The notes: generated from the letters alone by a model not told the origin. A stretch of DNA of 13,992 nucleotides from Phycisphaerales bacterium (GCA_011053245.1 DRGS01000203.1:1-13992), one strand, 5' to 3'. Positions 1-7,616 are shown, numbered from the stretch's first letter. Numbers and translations: made by a program.

Positions 1-602
1 GCATTGTATAGCAAATAGTTTACGAGTTTGACGACCGGCGACTGACCGGCGACTTCTTCGAGGTCACCAATGTCTTCGATGATGGTTTCGATAAGTGCGA
101 AATCGTCAAGCGAGGCATCGTCGATTATGTCGTCGATCACAAAGACATTGGCGGCGGGCATATAGGTTTGAAGAGTTGCTCGAATATCGTTTGCCGTGGC
201 GCATACGACCTGGATCTTGCAACTGCTGATCCGCTCGATCTCGTCTATGAGAAATACATTCGACGGTTCGCTTATGGCAACGGTAAGGGTATCGTAAACC
301 TTAAAGAGCGGAAGGACGATGTGTTCTTCAAGAAAATCGCGGGGAAGTATCTCGACGACGGTGGCATCGCATATTTTCGGTGTGATCTGGGCGTAGGGCA
401 AACCGTATGCTTCGGAAAGCGCCGAAACGATCTGGTTGTCGGTACAGAAACCGAGTTCTATGAGCAGTTCGCCGAGTAGTTTATGGTTTCCGTCACTTTG
501 CTGAGCGACGATCGCCGATTCGATCTGCTCGGGCGTTACTATACCCCTTGCCTGTAATACCTGGCCAAGCTGTAACTTGTTTTCCGTTTGCAATTGGGTC
601 AT
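1..602 (-). CDS. pilB: PilB/GspE-type assembly ATPase, N-terminal MshEN part (partial, 3' end beyond window)
   Basis: The reading frame opens with ATG at 602 and stays open to the window edge, giving 200 complete codons. Residues 9-70 contain two tandem helical half-motifs of the MshEN / GspE N-terminal domain (LGQVL...G20...Q34 and LGELL...G51). The rest of the domain follows to about residue 150. The end, SPVVKLVNYLLYNA (residues 188-200 plus a partial codon), is the conserved entry to the RecA-like ATPase core of PilB/GspE/MshE proteins. The core itself (Walker A and B) lies outside the window. The family consists of cytoplasmic hexameric ATPases that power extension of a pilus or pseudopilus. 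The start lies 18 nt after the STAS gene, with a GGGA element about 5 nt upstream. The consensus Arg of both half-motifs is absent (Q11 and L42), and the last Gln of the second is Ala65. PilB and GspE cannot be told apart from this part; PilMNO nearby favours PilB. Confidence 0.9.
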   Translation of the reverse strand, partial: MTQLQTENKLQLGQVLQARGIVTPEQIESAIVAQQSDGNHKLLGELLIELGFCTDNQIVSALSEAYGLPYAQITPKICDATVVEILPRDFLEEHIVLPLFKVYDTLTVAISEPSNVFLIDEIERISSCKIQVVCATANDIRATLQTYMPAANVFVIDDIIDDASLDDFALIETIIEDIGDLEEVAGQSPVVKLVNYLLYN

Positions 603-620
603 TTTATCCCACAAAAATAT

Positions 621-956
621 TTATGCGAAACTTTTTACCGCTTCTGTAAGTTCGGCGTAAGTGTCGAACCGCGGCCCAAGCCTTGTAATTTCCAGTATCT
701 TCGAGCAGCTTTCGTCGAAACCGGTAAACTTCAACTGGCGTTTGTTTTCATCGCAATAATCGCCAAGCCAAAGGAGCTGTTCAAGCCCTTTGCTGTCAAT
801 GAAACTGACGTTTGTCATGTCAAGCACGATGCCCGAGACACCGGAAGCTATGACGCTGCTGGCGGTATCCTGAAGCTTTTTGACGAACTCTTCGATCAGT
901 TCGCCATGCAGCTCGATAACCGTTATCTTGTCATAATTTTGTGTTTCTATTTTCAT
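621..956 (-). CDS. STAS-domain anti-sigma factor antagonist-like protein
   Basis: A 111-residue single-domain protein of the STAS family (SpoIIAA/RsbV type). It begins with beta strands (ITVIELHGEL, residues 11-20). The core signature LDMTNVSFIDSKGL (residues 45-58) places Ser55 where these proteins are phosphorylated by a GHKL-type serine kinase. In the family, the unphosphorylated form binds that kinase and releases its other partner, often a sigma factor, while a PP2C phosphatase resets the switch. Neither the kinase nor the phosphatase is visible here, so the partners are probably encoded elsewhere. The gene lies 28 nt after the HD-GYP gene and 18 nt before the secretion ATPase gene, which implies co-transcription. 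The upstream site is only a weak AGAG. The family is clear; its role in this locus is inference, and it may act as a protein-binding module rather than on a sigma factor. Confidence 0.9.
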   Translation of the reverse strand: MKIETQNYDKITVIELHGELIEEFVKKLQDTASSVIASGVSGIVLDMTNVSFIDSKGLEQLLWLGDYCDENKRQLKFTGFDESCSKILEITRLGPRFDTYAELTEAVKSFA

Positions 957-984
957 TTATCGCTCTTTTATTTTTTTGGTAACA

Positions 985-2643
985 TCACCTGATCAGTGTG
1001 CCTACCGCAATTGCGCCATATTCGGAGAAGTTGCTGTAGTCCCATCTCTCGATGAAACCGTCCTGAATAATCTCCCAGAGTTTTTTGATATCGCTATCGA
1101 GAAATATTCGTCCAACTTCGCTGTCAAACTGAGTTCCGAGGTTCTTTTCGATCTCCGCAGTCGCCCTTTTTATACTCATGGCATCTCGATAAACCCTGCG
1201 GGAGGTCATTGCATCGAAAGCGTCTGCAAGGCCGATGATCTTTCCTATCAGAGGTATCTGCTCATCTGTAAGACCTCTTGGATACCCTTTGCCGTCTGGC
1301 CTTTCGTGATGAGAGAGGACCCCGGGTATTATATCTTTCATTTGCTTGATGTCTGCGAGGATAGCTGCACCGATTCTCGGATGGACCTCTATCTGGCTGC
1401 GGTCATCTTCGTTGAAAGCTCCTTTTTTCAGCAGTACCGATTCATTGATCCCGATCTTTCCAATGTCATGGAGAAGGCCGGCTAAGTATATTCTGTGAAT
1501 ATCATCTTCTTCAAGAGTGTGCTTTTCGGCATATCTTTCGGCGATCCATCGTGAGATAAAGGCGACCCGGTCGGAATGACCGCGAGTGTACTGGTCCTTT
1601 GCGTCGATGCTGTTTGTCAGTGCCTTTAGTGAGCCGATGAAAAGGTCCTTGAGGTCGCCGAAGAGACGGTTGTTCTCGATAAAAACGGCGCACTGGTTGG
1701 CTACGGAGCTAAAGAGTTTGATGTCGATGCTGTCGAAGTCCGGTTTCTCTACCGCATTTATCGCTACCATCATGCCCATTATTTTGTCACTGCCTCGGAG
1801 AGGAACGGCGATAATGCTCTTAACGGTTTCGGGCCATTCGTATTTAAATGGCGAATCGACTTCACTATCGAGGAGGGCATCATTTCCATTGCCCAGTTCT
1901 TCCAGAAGATTGACCTGGAGAATATCTGCCGCCATGTTATCTATGGTAACGACGCCGGAACCTGCGGTCAAAAGCAGACTCTTCATTTCATCGCGTTCCT
2001 TTTCAAGAAAGATGGCAATGCCTTCGACGTTAACCGAGCGTGTTATCTGGTCACACGCCATCTGAAGGTAAGTGGCATTTGACTGCGTGACCTTCATATT
2101 TGTTGACATGTTATAGAGCAATATGAGTTCTTCGTAGCTCTGTGTCAATTCGGTGCTTACCTGTTCGAGCTGTACGGCGGCTTTTGAGGCGGCCTTGAAT
2201 TCATGCGCAAAGGATGTAAGTATCGCCGATATATATTCGCTGTCTTTTGATATGTCGTGGAATGCTTTATGGAACATCTGATAATCGACGTTTTGCACCT
2301 GACAAAGACGCCTAAGATCCTCGTTGTCATGGCAGAACGAAGCCGTAGTATCAACTGCGGCAACTGCGATAACCTTTCCGTCTTCCATGAGGCCTACGGT
2401 AAGAACCTCGCCGGAGGGTCCGAAACTGTGAACCTTTTCCGGATGCTGACGCAAAGATGCGTTTACATATTTTTCAAGTTGTTCAAAATCACTTTCATAT
2501 GTCCCGCAGGGAAAGTTCAGAAAACAGTTTGCATAGGTATCAAAGACCGCAAAATTCACAGTAAGGCCATTGAGTCTGTCAGCGAATTTTTCGAGACAGT
2601 CAAACTGTGTGGCAGAAAGAGTTTTTGTCGTTGCATCGATCAT
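985..2643 (-). CDS. GAF / HD-GYP cyclic-di-GMP phosphodiesterase
   Basis: A 552-residue soluble protein with no membrane segment. Residues 1-165 are an unassigned N-terminal module rich in Cys (C16, C40, C46, C104, C114), ending in a helical stretch. Residues about 175-325 are GAF-like (EELILLYNMSTNM at the entry, SIIAVPLRGSDKIMGMMVAIN at 276-296). Residues about 330-515 are an HD-GYP domain. The expected metal and catalytic residues are present: the H356 motif YTRGHSDRV, H392-D393 with K396, H421, H445-H446, the DGKGYP loop (GYP at 453-455) and D474 in LADAFDAMTS. HD-GYP enzymes degrade c-di-GMP, so this copy is predicted to be active. It has no receiver domain of its own, but a stand-alone receiver is encoded 21 nt upstream. 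ATG at 2643 has no convincing Shine-Dalgarno sequence, so it may be translated by coupling. The HD-GYP assignment is firm; the ligand of the N-terminal and GAF regions is unknown. Confidence 0.93.
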   Translation of the reverse strand: MIDATTKTLSATQFDCLEKFADRLNGLTVNFAVFDTYANCFLNFPCGTYESDFEQLEKYVNASLRQHPEKVHSFGPSGEVLTVGLMEDGKVIAVAAVDTTASFCHDNEDLRRLCQVQNVDYQMFHKAFHDISKDSEYISAILTSFAHEFKAASKAAVQLEQVSTELTQSYEELILLYNMSTNMKVTQSNATYLQMACDQITRSVNVEGIAIFLEKERDEMKSLLLTAGSGVVTIDNMAADILQVNLLEELGNGNDALLDSEVDSPFKYEWPETVKSIIAVPLRGSDKIMGMMVAINAVEKPDFDSIDIKLFSSVANQCAVFIENNRLFGDLKDLFIGSLKALTNSIDAKDQYTRGHSDRVAFISRWIAERYAEKHTLEEDDIHRIYLAGLLHDIGKIGINESVLLKKGAFNEDDRSQIEVHPRIGAAILADIKQMKDIIPGVLSHHERPDGKGYPRGLTDEQIPLIGKIIGLADAFDAMTSRRVYRDAMSIKRATAEIEKNLGTQFDSEVGRIFLDSDIKKLWEIIQDGFIERWDYSNFSEYGAIAVGTLIR

Positions 2644-2664
2644 AACAGGTCAATCTCTCTATTT

Positions 2665-3048
2665 TCAGGCCGAGGCTCTCTGTGTGATAATTTCCGTTAC
2701 ACTCTGCAATAATTCCCTTGGGCTGAAGGGTTTGCTCAAACATGCGGAGATCTTCAGTTCTTCTTTCTGTTTCTCGTCTATTGCAAAACCTCTTGCGGTA
2801 AGCATGACTATGGGTGTATCGGCTATGTCAGGGTTTTTTCGTATGCTTTCGATGAGTTCGATCCCGCTCATCTCAGGCATTTGATAATCGGTTACTATAA
2901 GGTCGGGCTCTTCGTCACATGCAAGCTGATAAGCTGTCTGGCCGTTATCGGCTGTGAGTACATCGAATCCGTTATTGCGTAATTTAATAGAAACAACCTG
3001 TACGATGTGAATTTCATCATCTGCAATTAAAACTTTTTTTCCCGGCAT
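2665..3048 (-). CDS. Single-domain response regulator (CheY-like receiver)
   Basis: A 127-residue receiver domain with no output domain. The acidic pocket is D10-D11, the phosphoacceptor is D54 (IVTDYQMPEMSG), the switch residue is T84 (VMLTARG) and the conserved lysine is K106 (CLSKPFSP). All residues needed for phosphorylation are therefore present. The protein ends about 20 residues after K106, so it must act by protein-protein contact. It starts 15 nt after the histidine kinase gene, with GGAG about 7 nt before ATG, and the HD-GYP gene follows 21 nt later. The order kinase-receiver-HD-GYP suggests that the kinase next door phosphorylates it and that it may act on the HD-GYP enzyme or on the pilus motor. 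Both targets are inference from position. Confidence 0.93.
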   Translation of the reverse strand: MPGKKVLIADDEIHIVQVVSIKLRNNGFDVLTADNGQTAYQLACDEEPDLIVTDYQMPEMSGIELIESIRKNPDIADTPIVMLTARGFAIDEKQKEELKISACLSKPFSPRELLQSVTEIITQRASA

Positions 3049-3063
3049 AGTTTACTCCGTCAT

Positions 3064-4500
3064 TTAAACAGTTTGTGAGATCGCCGCCGATTCCAGCGGC
3101 AATGTGAATTCAAATCTACTTCCCTCATCGGGCTTACTGGTAACGGAAACGGTTCCTTCGTGAATTTTTTCAACGATTTGTTTCACGAGATTAAGCCCGA
3201 GACCTGTCCCCTTGGCATATTTTTTATTTTCCTCGACGCGATAGAACTTATCAAATACATGTTCGATAGCATCGGCGCCGATACCGACACCGGTATCCGA
3301 TACGGCAACACACACGAGGTGATCGACGTCGTTTACATCACATGATATGGTCACCTGTCCTCCCTGAGGCGTGTACTTTACGGCATTGCTGAGCAGGTTT
3401 ATAATGACCTGCGTGATCATGTCCTTGTCGGCGCAGACCTGGTCGCAGATTATCGAATGCGGCTCGACGATCGTGATGTCCTTTTCCGCGGCATAGCTTT
3501 TTATCATTTCGACGGCATCGGCGATCAAAACGGCAACAGATACCGGATGCTTATCTATTTTCGTAAGACCCGATTCGATGCGTGAAATATTAAGTATATC
3601 TTCAATGAGCCGGTTTAGCCGCTGAGCCTGTGTCTGTATGACGGTGGCAAACTGCTTTACGTCGTCTTCGTTCTTAGCTTCGCCGTCAACGAGCATTTCG
3701 GCATAACCGTTTATCGAAGCCAGCGGCGTCTTCAACTCATGGGAAACATGGCTTACGAAGTCGTTTTTGGTTTTAGCTAATTCCTTTTCCCGCGTAATAT
3801 CATGGGCCACGGCGACAACACCGGAAATGAGATCCTTGTCGTCCTTTACGCAGGAGATTATGCAATCGAAAATTCTTCCATCGACATCTCCGTCAAAGGT
3901 CACCTCGTGTTTTACATGCCCTACCCTTCCGTGACGTGAGCGTGCCATCAACGATACGAAGTTTTCGTCTGATACTAATTCTCCGATCGGCTTAAGATAG
4001 GATTGTTCAACGTCAAACCCGAAAAAATCGGCGGCTGCCGAGCTAACCATTATAACACGGTCAAAGGCATCGGTTACAATAACGATGTCGCGAATGCTGT
4101 ATATGACGGCCTCGGAGTTCTTCTTTTGTCTCTGGAGCAACTGGAACTGTAACGAGAGTTCGGAAATTTTGTCTCCGATAGCCTCTGTTTTGCCTTCAAC
4201 GCTTGTGGTATAGCTCATAAGGGCTTGCACGACCGGCTTGGTTGCCGGAGTAGATATAGCAAACAGATTGTCAGTATTGCTATTGTTAAGAGCGTCCGTT
4301 AACAAATTCAGCGAGCGGTAGTCTTTCCATCCACAGAAGGCGGCAAGAGCAATTGCAAACAGACAAACAGCCGAAGCGCTTGCCGTTATTATTTGTGCCG
4401 CCCCGGTAAAAGTCGTCACAGCGGTTATCCCTGCCGCAAAAACAGCCAGCAGGACCGAAGCGTTGAATATTAACTTATATAATTTGTCGTTGTTAGTCAT
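3064..4500 (-). CDS. Membrane-bound PAS histidine kinase
   Basis: A 478-residue sensor kinase. Two hydrophobic segments (about residues 10-32 and 35-57) are separated by only a few residues, so there is no periplasmic sensor domain. Signals are probably sensed in the membrane or by the cytoplasmic PAS domain (about 128-238). HisKA follows, with the H-box FVSHVSHELKTPL and phosphoacceptor H254. The HATPase_c domain has an N-box with N368 and N372 (INLLSNAVKYT), a G1 box at D402-G406 (DTGVG), an F-box region near FDKFYRVEE and a G2 box at G431-G435 (GTGLG). It is thus a complete kinase of the PhoR/ResE class. It is paired with the receiver gene 15 nt downstream. A strong hairpin lies 19 nt upstream of its ATG and no good Shine-Dalgarno sequence is visible. 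This kinase opens the signalling half of the locus, following the pilus structural genes. Confidence 0.94.
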   Translation of the reverse strand: MTNNDKLYKLIFNASVLLAVFAAGITAVTTFTGAAQIITASASAVCLFAIALAAFCGWKDYRSLNLLTDALNNSNTDNLFAISTPATKPVVQALMSYTTSVEGKTEAIGDKISELSLQFQLLQRQKKNSEAVIYSIRDIVIVTDAFDRVIMVSSAAADFFGFDVEQSYLKPIGELVSDENFVSLMARSRHGRVGHVKHEVTFDGDVDGRIFDCIISCVKDDKDLISGVVAVAHDITREKELAKTKNDFVSHVSHELKTPLASINGYAEMLVDGEAKNEDDVKQFATVIQTQAQRLNRLIEDILNISRIESGLTKIDKHPVSVAVLIADAVEMIKSYAAEKDITIVEPHSIICDQVCADKDMITQVIINLLSNAVKYTPQGGQVTISCDVNDVDHLVCVAVSDTGVGIGADAIEHVFDKFYRVEENKKYAKGTGLGLNLVKQIVEKIHEGTVSVTSKPDEGSRFEFTLPLESAAISQTV

Positions 4501-4519
4501 ATTTTATCGATCTAAGTGT

Positions 4520-4564
4520 GTTACCAACGCAGCCAAACCAATCAGGCCAGGCTGCGCTGGTAAC
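4520..4564 (-). promoter_or_regulatory. Strong intercistronic RNA hairpin between TPR and kinase genes
   Basis: Two 15-nt arms (4520-4534 and 4550-4564) are inverted repeats with one difference. In minus-strand RNA the difference becomes a G-U pair, so GUUACCAGCGCAGCC pairs throughout. Inside, after a U-U mismatch, four further pairs (two G-U, two C-G) close a UGAUU loop. On the plus strand the same positions are A-C or A-A mismatches, so the structure fits RNA made from the coding (minus) strand. It begins 10 nt after the TPR stop codon and ends 19 nt before the kinase start codon. No U-tract follows, so it is not a standard intrinsic terminator. It may act as an mRNA stability or processing element, or modulate kinase translation. 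Confidence 0.7.
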
Positions 4565-4574
4565 AATTTTCTCA

Positions 4575-5753
4575 TCATAGTTTTGTAAGCAAAGTCACGA
4601 GTTCGCTGTCAGGGTCCAGGTGCCTTGCATTTTTCAATGCTTTGTCTGCCCGTGCTGTCTGTCCTAACTGCTGATAGCATCTTGCTGTCATCAACCATGC
4701 AAATGGTCCGAGCTGCTTGTCCGATGCGATCTTCCTGAACGTCGCCAGTGCCCTGTTATAATCTCTCTTGAGGTATAACGAGCAGCCGTTTAATGCGATG
4801 GCATCGGGCCATGCAGGTCGCAGTTCAAGAGCTCTTGAAGCACAACTGGCGGCCCGGTTTGGAGCGTCAGCACCGAGTGCGGCATGGCCCATACTCAACC
4901 AGAGTTCGGCACTTTCCCGGTCGTCTACGGTCAACTTGTCGTAATACTCGACGGCCTTGCCGTATTCGGCACCGTTCATACTGCACATGGCAATAAGCTT
5001 CATGTACAAGGTTTTAGTCTCGCCCTGTGACGACTCGGCAATCGTTTCGAACATTCGTGCGGCATCTTCCCATTTGTCTGCCATGATGTAACAGTACCCG
5101 AGAGCAGCCATCGTCTCAGAGTCGGCTCCGCCTATGAGCAAGCCCCGGTTGTATATCTTTATCGCCTGATCGACTTTTCCCATTTCCAAAAGGATATCGG
5201 CTTTGGCAATATTCAAGTCGACATTGCCCTGATCCAAAATGCTCTTTTCTGAAAGCAATGCAAGAGCCTTTGTGTATTGCTGCTGGGCGCTGTAGGTTCT
5301 GGCCAAAGCGATGATGTAGCCCGTATTGATGGGCCTTATCTCTATCGCTTTTTGGAAACTGGCCACGGCTTTTTGATGATCGCCCTGCTGCTGCGATATC
5401 CTGCCGAGCATATACCAGGCCTCATCGGTCCAGTCGTCCAGGTTAGCGGCTGTTTCGAAGGAGTTTGCGGCATCTGCCAATCTTCCCTGAGAGTACATAA
5501 CCTTTCCCATGAGCATATGGGCTTCCAGTAACTCAGGATCAGCTGCAATGCACCTGCTGAGTATGATATATGCCTCTTGAAAGCTCTCCTTCGTAAAAAG
5601 GGCACGTGCCAGCGGAACTTTCGCTTTGGCGGTCGTCTTTTCCCATCGCTGATACGCAGCTTCTCTCTTCTGGGCGTATGAATCGCACCCTGCCGTCGCA
5701 ACGATCAAGCCAGCGGCAATCGTCAGCACTATTATCGATCTTAGTTTACACAT
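4575..5753 (-). CDS. TPR-repeat lipoprotein, PilF/PilW-like accessory protein
   Basis: A 392-residue protein starting MCKLRSIIVLTIAAGLIV, followed by a lipobox-like TAGC with Cys23. It is a probable lipoprotein with Asp at +2, and the lipobox is slightly atypical (Thr at -3). The remainder is a run of roughly nine to ten tetratricopeptide-like helical hairpins, e.g. AYIILSRCIAADPELLEAH, AWYMLGRISQQQGDHQKAV and SFQKAIEIRP. It starts at 5753, where AAGGAG lies 8 nt upstream of ATG and a signal sequence follows at once; an in-frame upstream ATG at 5795 would bury the signal peptide. It lies 26 nt after the secretin gene. In type IV pili, TPR lipoproteins (PilF/PilW) help the secretin assemble, and that is the likely role here. 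It is longer than classical PilF (about 250 residues), so orthology is not certain. Confidence 0.85.
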   Translation of the reverse strand: MCKLRSIIVLTIAAGLIVATAGCDSYAQKREAAYQRWEKTTAKAKVPLARALFTKESFQEAYIILSRCIAADPELLEAHMLMGKVMYSQGRLADAANSFETAANLDDWTDEAWYMLGRISQQQGDHQKAVASFQKAIEIRPINTGYIIALARTYSAQQQYTKALALLSEKSILDQGNVDLNIAKADILLEMGKVDQAIKIYNRGLLIGGADSETMAALGYCYIMADKWEDAARMFETIAESSQGETKTLYMKLIAMCSMNGAEYGKAVEYYDKLTVDDRESAELWLSMGHAALGADAPNRAASCASRALELRPAWPDAIALNGCSLYLKRDYNRALATFRKIASDKQLGPFAWLMTARCYQQLGQTARADKALKNARHLDPDSELVTLLTKL

Positions 5754-5779
5754 TTCCAAGGCTCCTTTTGGATATATCT

Positions 5780-7612
5780 TTAAAGTCTCATCCATTTATC
5801 TGCTTCTTCTTCTTCAATCGCTTTGAGCATGATACGTTCGAGAGCTTCTCTACCTTCTGGTGCGATCTCTTCTACGATGCGGTCCCTCAATCTCATGGCT
5901 TCAAGGTATGTAGGTCTGATGCTGAGCGTGCTGTTGAGTTCACGAAGAGCAGCTTTAGTGTCGCCATCGGTGTAGTAACCAACGGCTCTTGAATAGCTGT
6001 CTTCCGCAAGTCTTGTCGTGGATAACCAACTGATAGCATCTCTTGCTCCGAGGCGTTTTCTGGCGATATCTGCGGCTCTTCGCTCACCTTCGAGTTCGTC
6101 AGGAACTTCGATGATGTGAGGAGTCAGCAGAACTATAACTTCCTGTCGGACGGTGTTATCATCTTTACCCTGGAACGCGGCGCCTATAAATGGCAGATTG
6201 CCGAGTAAAGGAACCTGCTGTTTGGACGATGTTACAACGTCGCGGAACATACCGCCGATAACCACTGTCTGTCCGTCTTTGACAATAATGTTGGTTGAAA
6301 GCTCGGCGGAAGTTTCATCAGGTACTCCCTGGGCATTGAGCGAACCGGAAGAATCCTTGGGGTGAATGTCCATTCGGATGTAACCGTCATTGCCGATATA
6401 GGGCCTGAATGACAGTTTCGTTCCGGTATCAAGGAACTTGACGGAACCTTCCACAATAGTTCCACCCTCACCTATTGTGTCGCCTTCGCGGTAACCGAGT
6501 TTGGTACCGATGTACACCTGACCGAGTTGCTTGTTGACGGCGAGTATCTTGGGATTGGCAAGAACGGTTACATCTGTGATCTTTTCAAGGGCGCTGATCA
6601 ATACGGACATATCGCCAGCGGTTACACCAATCTTCAGACCGTTACTTGCCATGTTCGCAAAACCTCTAACTTCGATAGGAGTCCCGTTGAATTGACTTGT
6701 AGCAAGCTGACTCATAGGCGTTGTGGCCCCGGTTCCCCTGCTAATGTCATCGCCGGAAACCAGATCGCCTGTTGCCGATGTACCTGTAAGACTTACACCA
6801 GTCGCAAAGTTCCAATCGACGCCCATCTCCATATCTTCGGTCAGTGTTGCGCTTAAGATGGTCGCTTCGATGAGTACCTGCTGTGGGCGTTTGTCAAGAC
6901 CTGCAAGCAGTTCCTCGATATCGCTGATATTCTCAGGATAATCGTTTACGACGATGGTATCCTGGAACGCAAGGTTGTTGCCGCCAGCGGTATCGGCGCT
7001 TATGGATTCGCCGGTAGGAACTCCGGTCGCTGCGGGTGAACTCGTCGCCATCTGTCCCAGAGGGCTCAATAACGCACCGACAAGTTTCTGTGCTTCGTCA
7101 GCGGTCAGATAGTACAGAGGTATCGCCTTGTATTCCATCCTGCGTGTGTCGGCCTTGATCTGTTCGTACTCTTCCGAGGTGTAGACCATGACGAAGTTTT
7201 CCTTGATCTCGTACTTGTTCATTGGGCCGATGACTATCTGAAGGGCCTCTTCGAATGTAACATTGTAGAGACTCGTCACCGTGATGTTGCCCATGATGTT
7301 TGGCGATGGCACGATGTTCCTCTGATACTTGAGGGTGAGGAAACGCAACGCGTCGTTGATAGCCTGATCCTTTTTAAAGGTGATCGACTGAACAGAACTT
7401 GTGCCGACTGCTTCGGTTTCTACATAGTCCTGTTCTGCCTCAACTTCTGCGCTCAATACCTGTGCCTGAGCTTGGTCCGGTGCATCTTCACCGATCACGA
7501 TTGCAGCCATTGCAACAAGAGCAAGCAGCCATACGGATGCCATTTTCGTAAATTTAGTTGTCATTTTTTTCTTCCTATTATTTGTATCATTTTTTGTTTT
7601 TGTGCGTAGCAT
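5780..7612 (-). CDS. pilQ: Outer-membrane secretin (PilQ/GspD family) with C-terminal TPR-like tail
   Basis: A 610-residue secretin that forms the outer-membrane channel for the pilus or pseudopilus. The signal peptide has a long basic n-region and a hydrophobic core around residues 25-41 (ASVWLLALVAMAAIVIG). An STN/N0-like domain spans about 76-150 and an N1/secretin_N domain about 162-245 (IPLYYLTADEAQKLVGALL; DIEELLAGLDKRPQQVLIEA). The secretin core spans about 345-505 and ends in the family signature VPLLGNLPFIGAAF (467-480) and VIVLLTPHII (492-501). About 105 residues follow, including a TPR-like hairpin (540-580), which is unusual for PilQ. ATG at 7612 was chosen because GGAGGTG ends 4 nt before it; an ATG at 7564 with GGAAG is a reasonable alternative that shortens the leader. 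It lies 30 nt after the PilP-like gene and 26 nt before the TPR lipoprotein gene. Confidence 0.93.
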   Translation of the reverse strand: MLRTKTKNDTNNRKKKMTTKFTKMASVWLLALVAMAAIVIGEDAPDQAQAQVLSAEVEAEQDYVETEAVGTSSVQSITFKKDQAINDALRFLTLKYQRNIVPSPNIMGNITVTSLYNVTFEEALQIVIGPMNKYEIKENFVMVYTSEEYEQIKADTRRMEYKAIPLYYLTADEAQKLVGALLSPLGQMATSSPAATGVPTGESISADTAGGNNLAFQDTIVVNDYPENISDIEELLAGLDKRPQQVLIEATILSATLTEDMEMGVDWNFATGVSLTGTSATGDLVSGDDISRGTGATTPMSQLATSQFNGTPIEVRGFANMASNGLKIGVTAGDMSVLISALEKITDVTVLANPKILAVNKQLGQVYIGTKLGYREGDTIGEGGTIVEGSVKFLDTGTKLSFRPYIGNDGYIRMDIHPKDSSGSLNAQGVPDETSAELSTNIIVKDGQTVVIGGMFRDVVTSSKQQVPLLGNLPFIGAAFQGKDDNTVRQEVIVLLTPHIIEVPDELEGERRAADIARKRLGARDAISWLSTTRLAEDSYSRAVGYYTDGDTKAALRELNSTLSIRPTYLEAMRLRDRIVEEIAPEGREALERIMLKAIEEEEADKWMRL

Positions 7613-7616
7613 GCTA

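Noticed and set aside
33..54. Perfect 11-bp tandem repeat gaccggcgact
   Set aside because: It lies inside the ATPase coding region, which reads through without frameshift into the conserved SPVVKLVN motif on both sides, so it is not a recent duplication that disrupts the gene.
588..992. Plus-strand frame of 134 codons opposite the STAS gene
   Set aside because: It is antisense to a clearly recognisable STAS protein, has no recognisable product, and its codons mirror the real gene. It is treated as a shadow.
976..2712. Several plus-strand frames (976-1485, 1586-2065, 2257-2712) opposite the HD-GYP gene
   Set aside because: The minus-strand protein has all the HD-GYP motifs; the opposite frames show no domain and no ribosome site.
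4520..4564. Hairpin as a standard Rho-independent terminator
   Set aside because: No U-rich tract follows the stem in either direction, and the next gene starts 19 nt later, so it is listed as a regulatory or processing hairpin instead.
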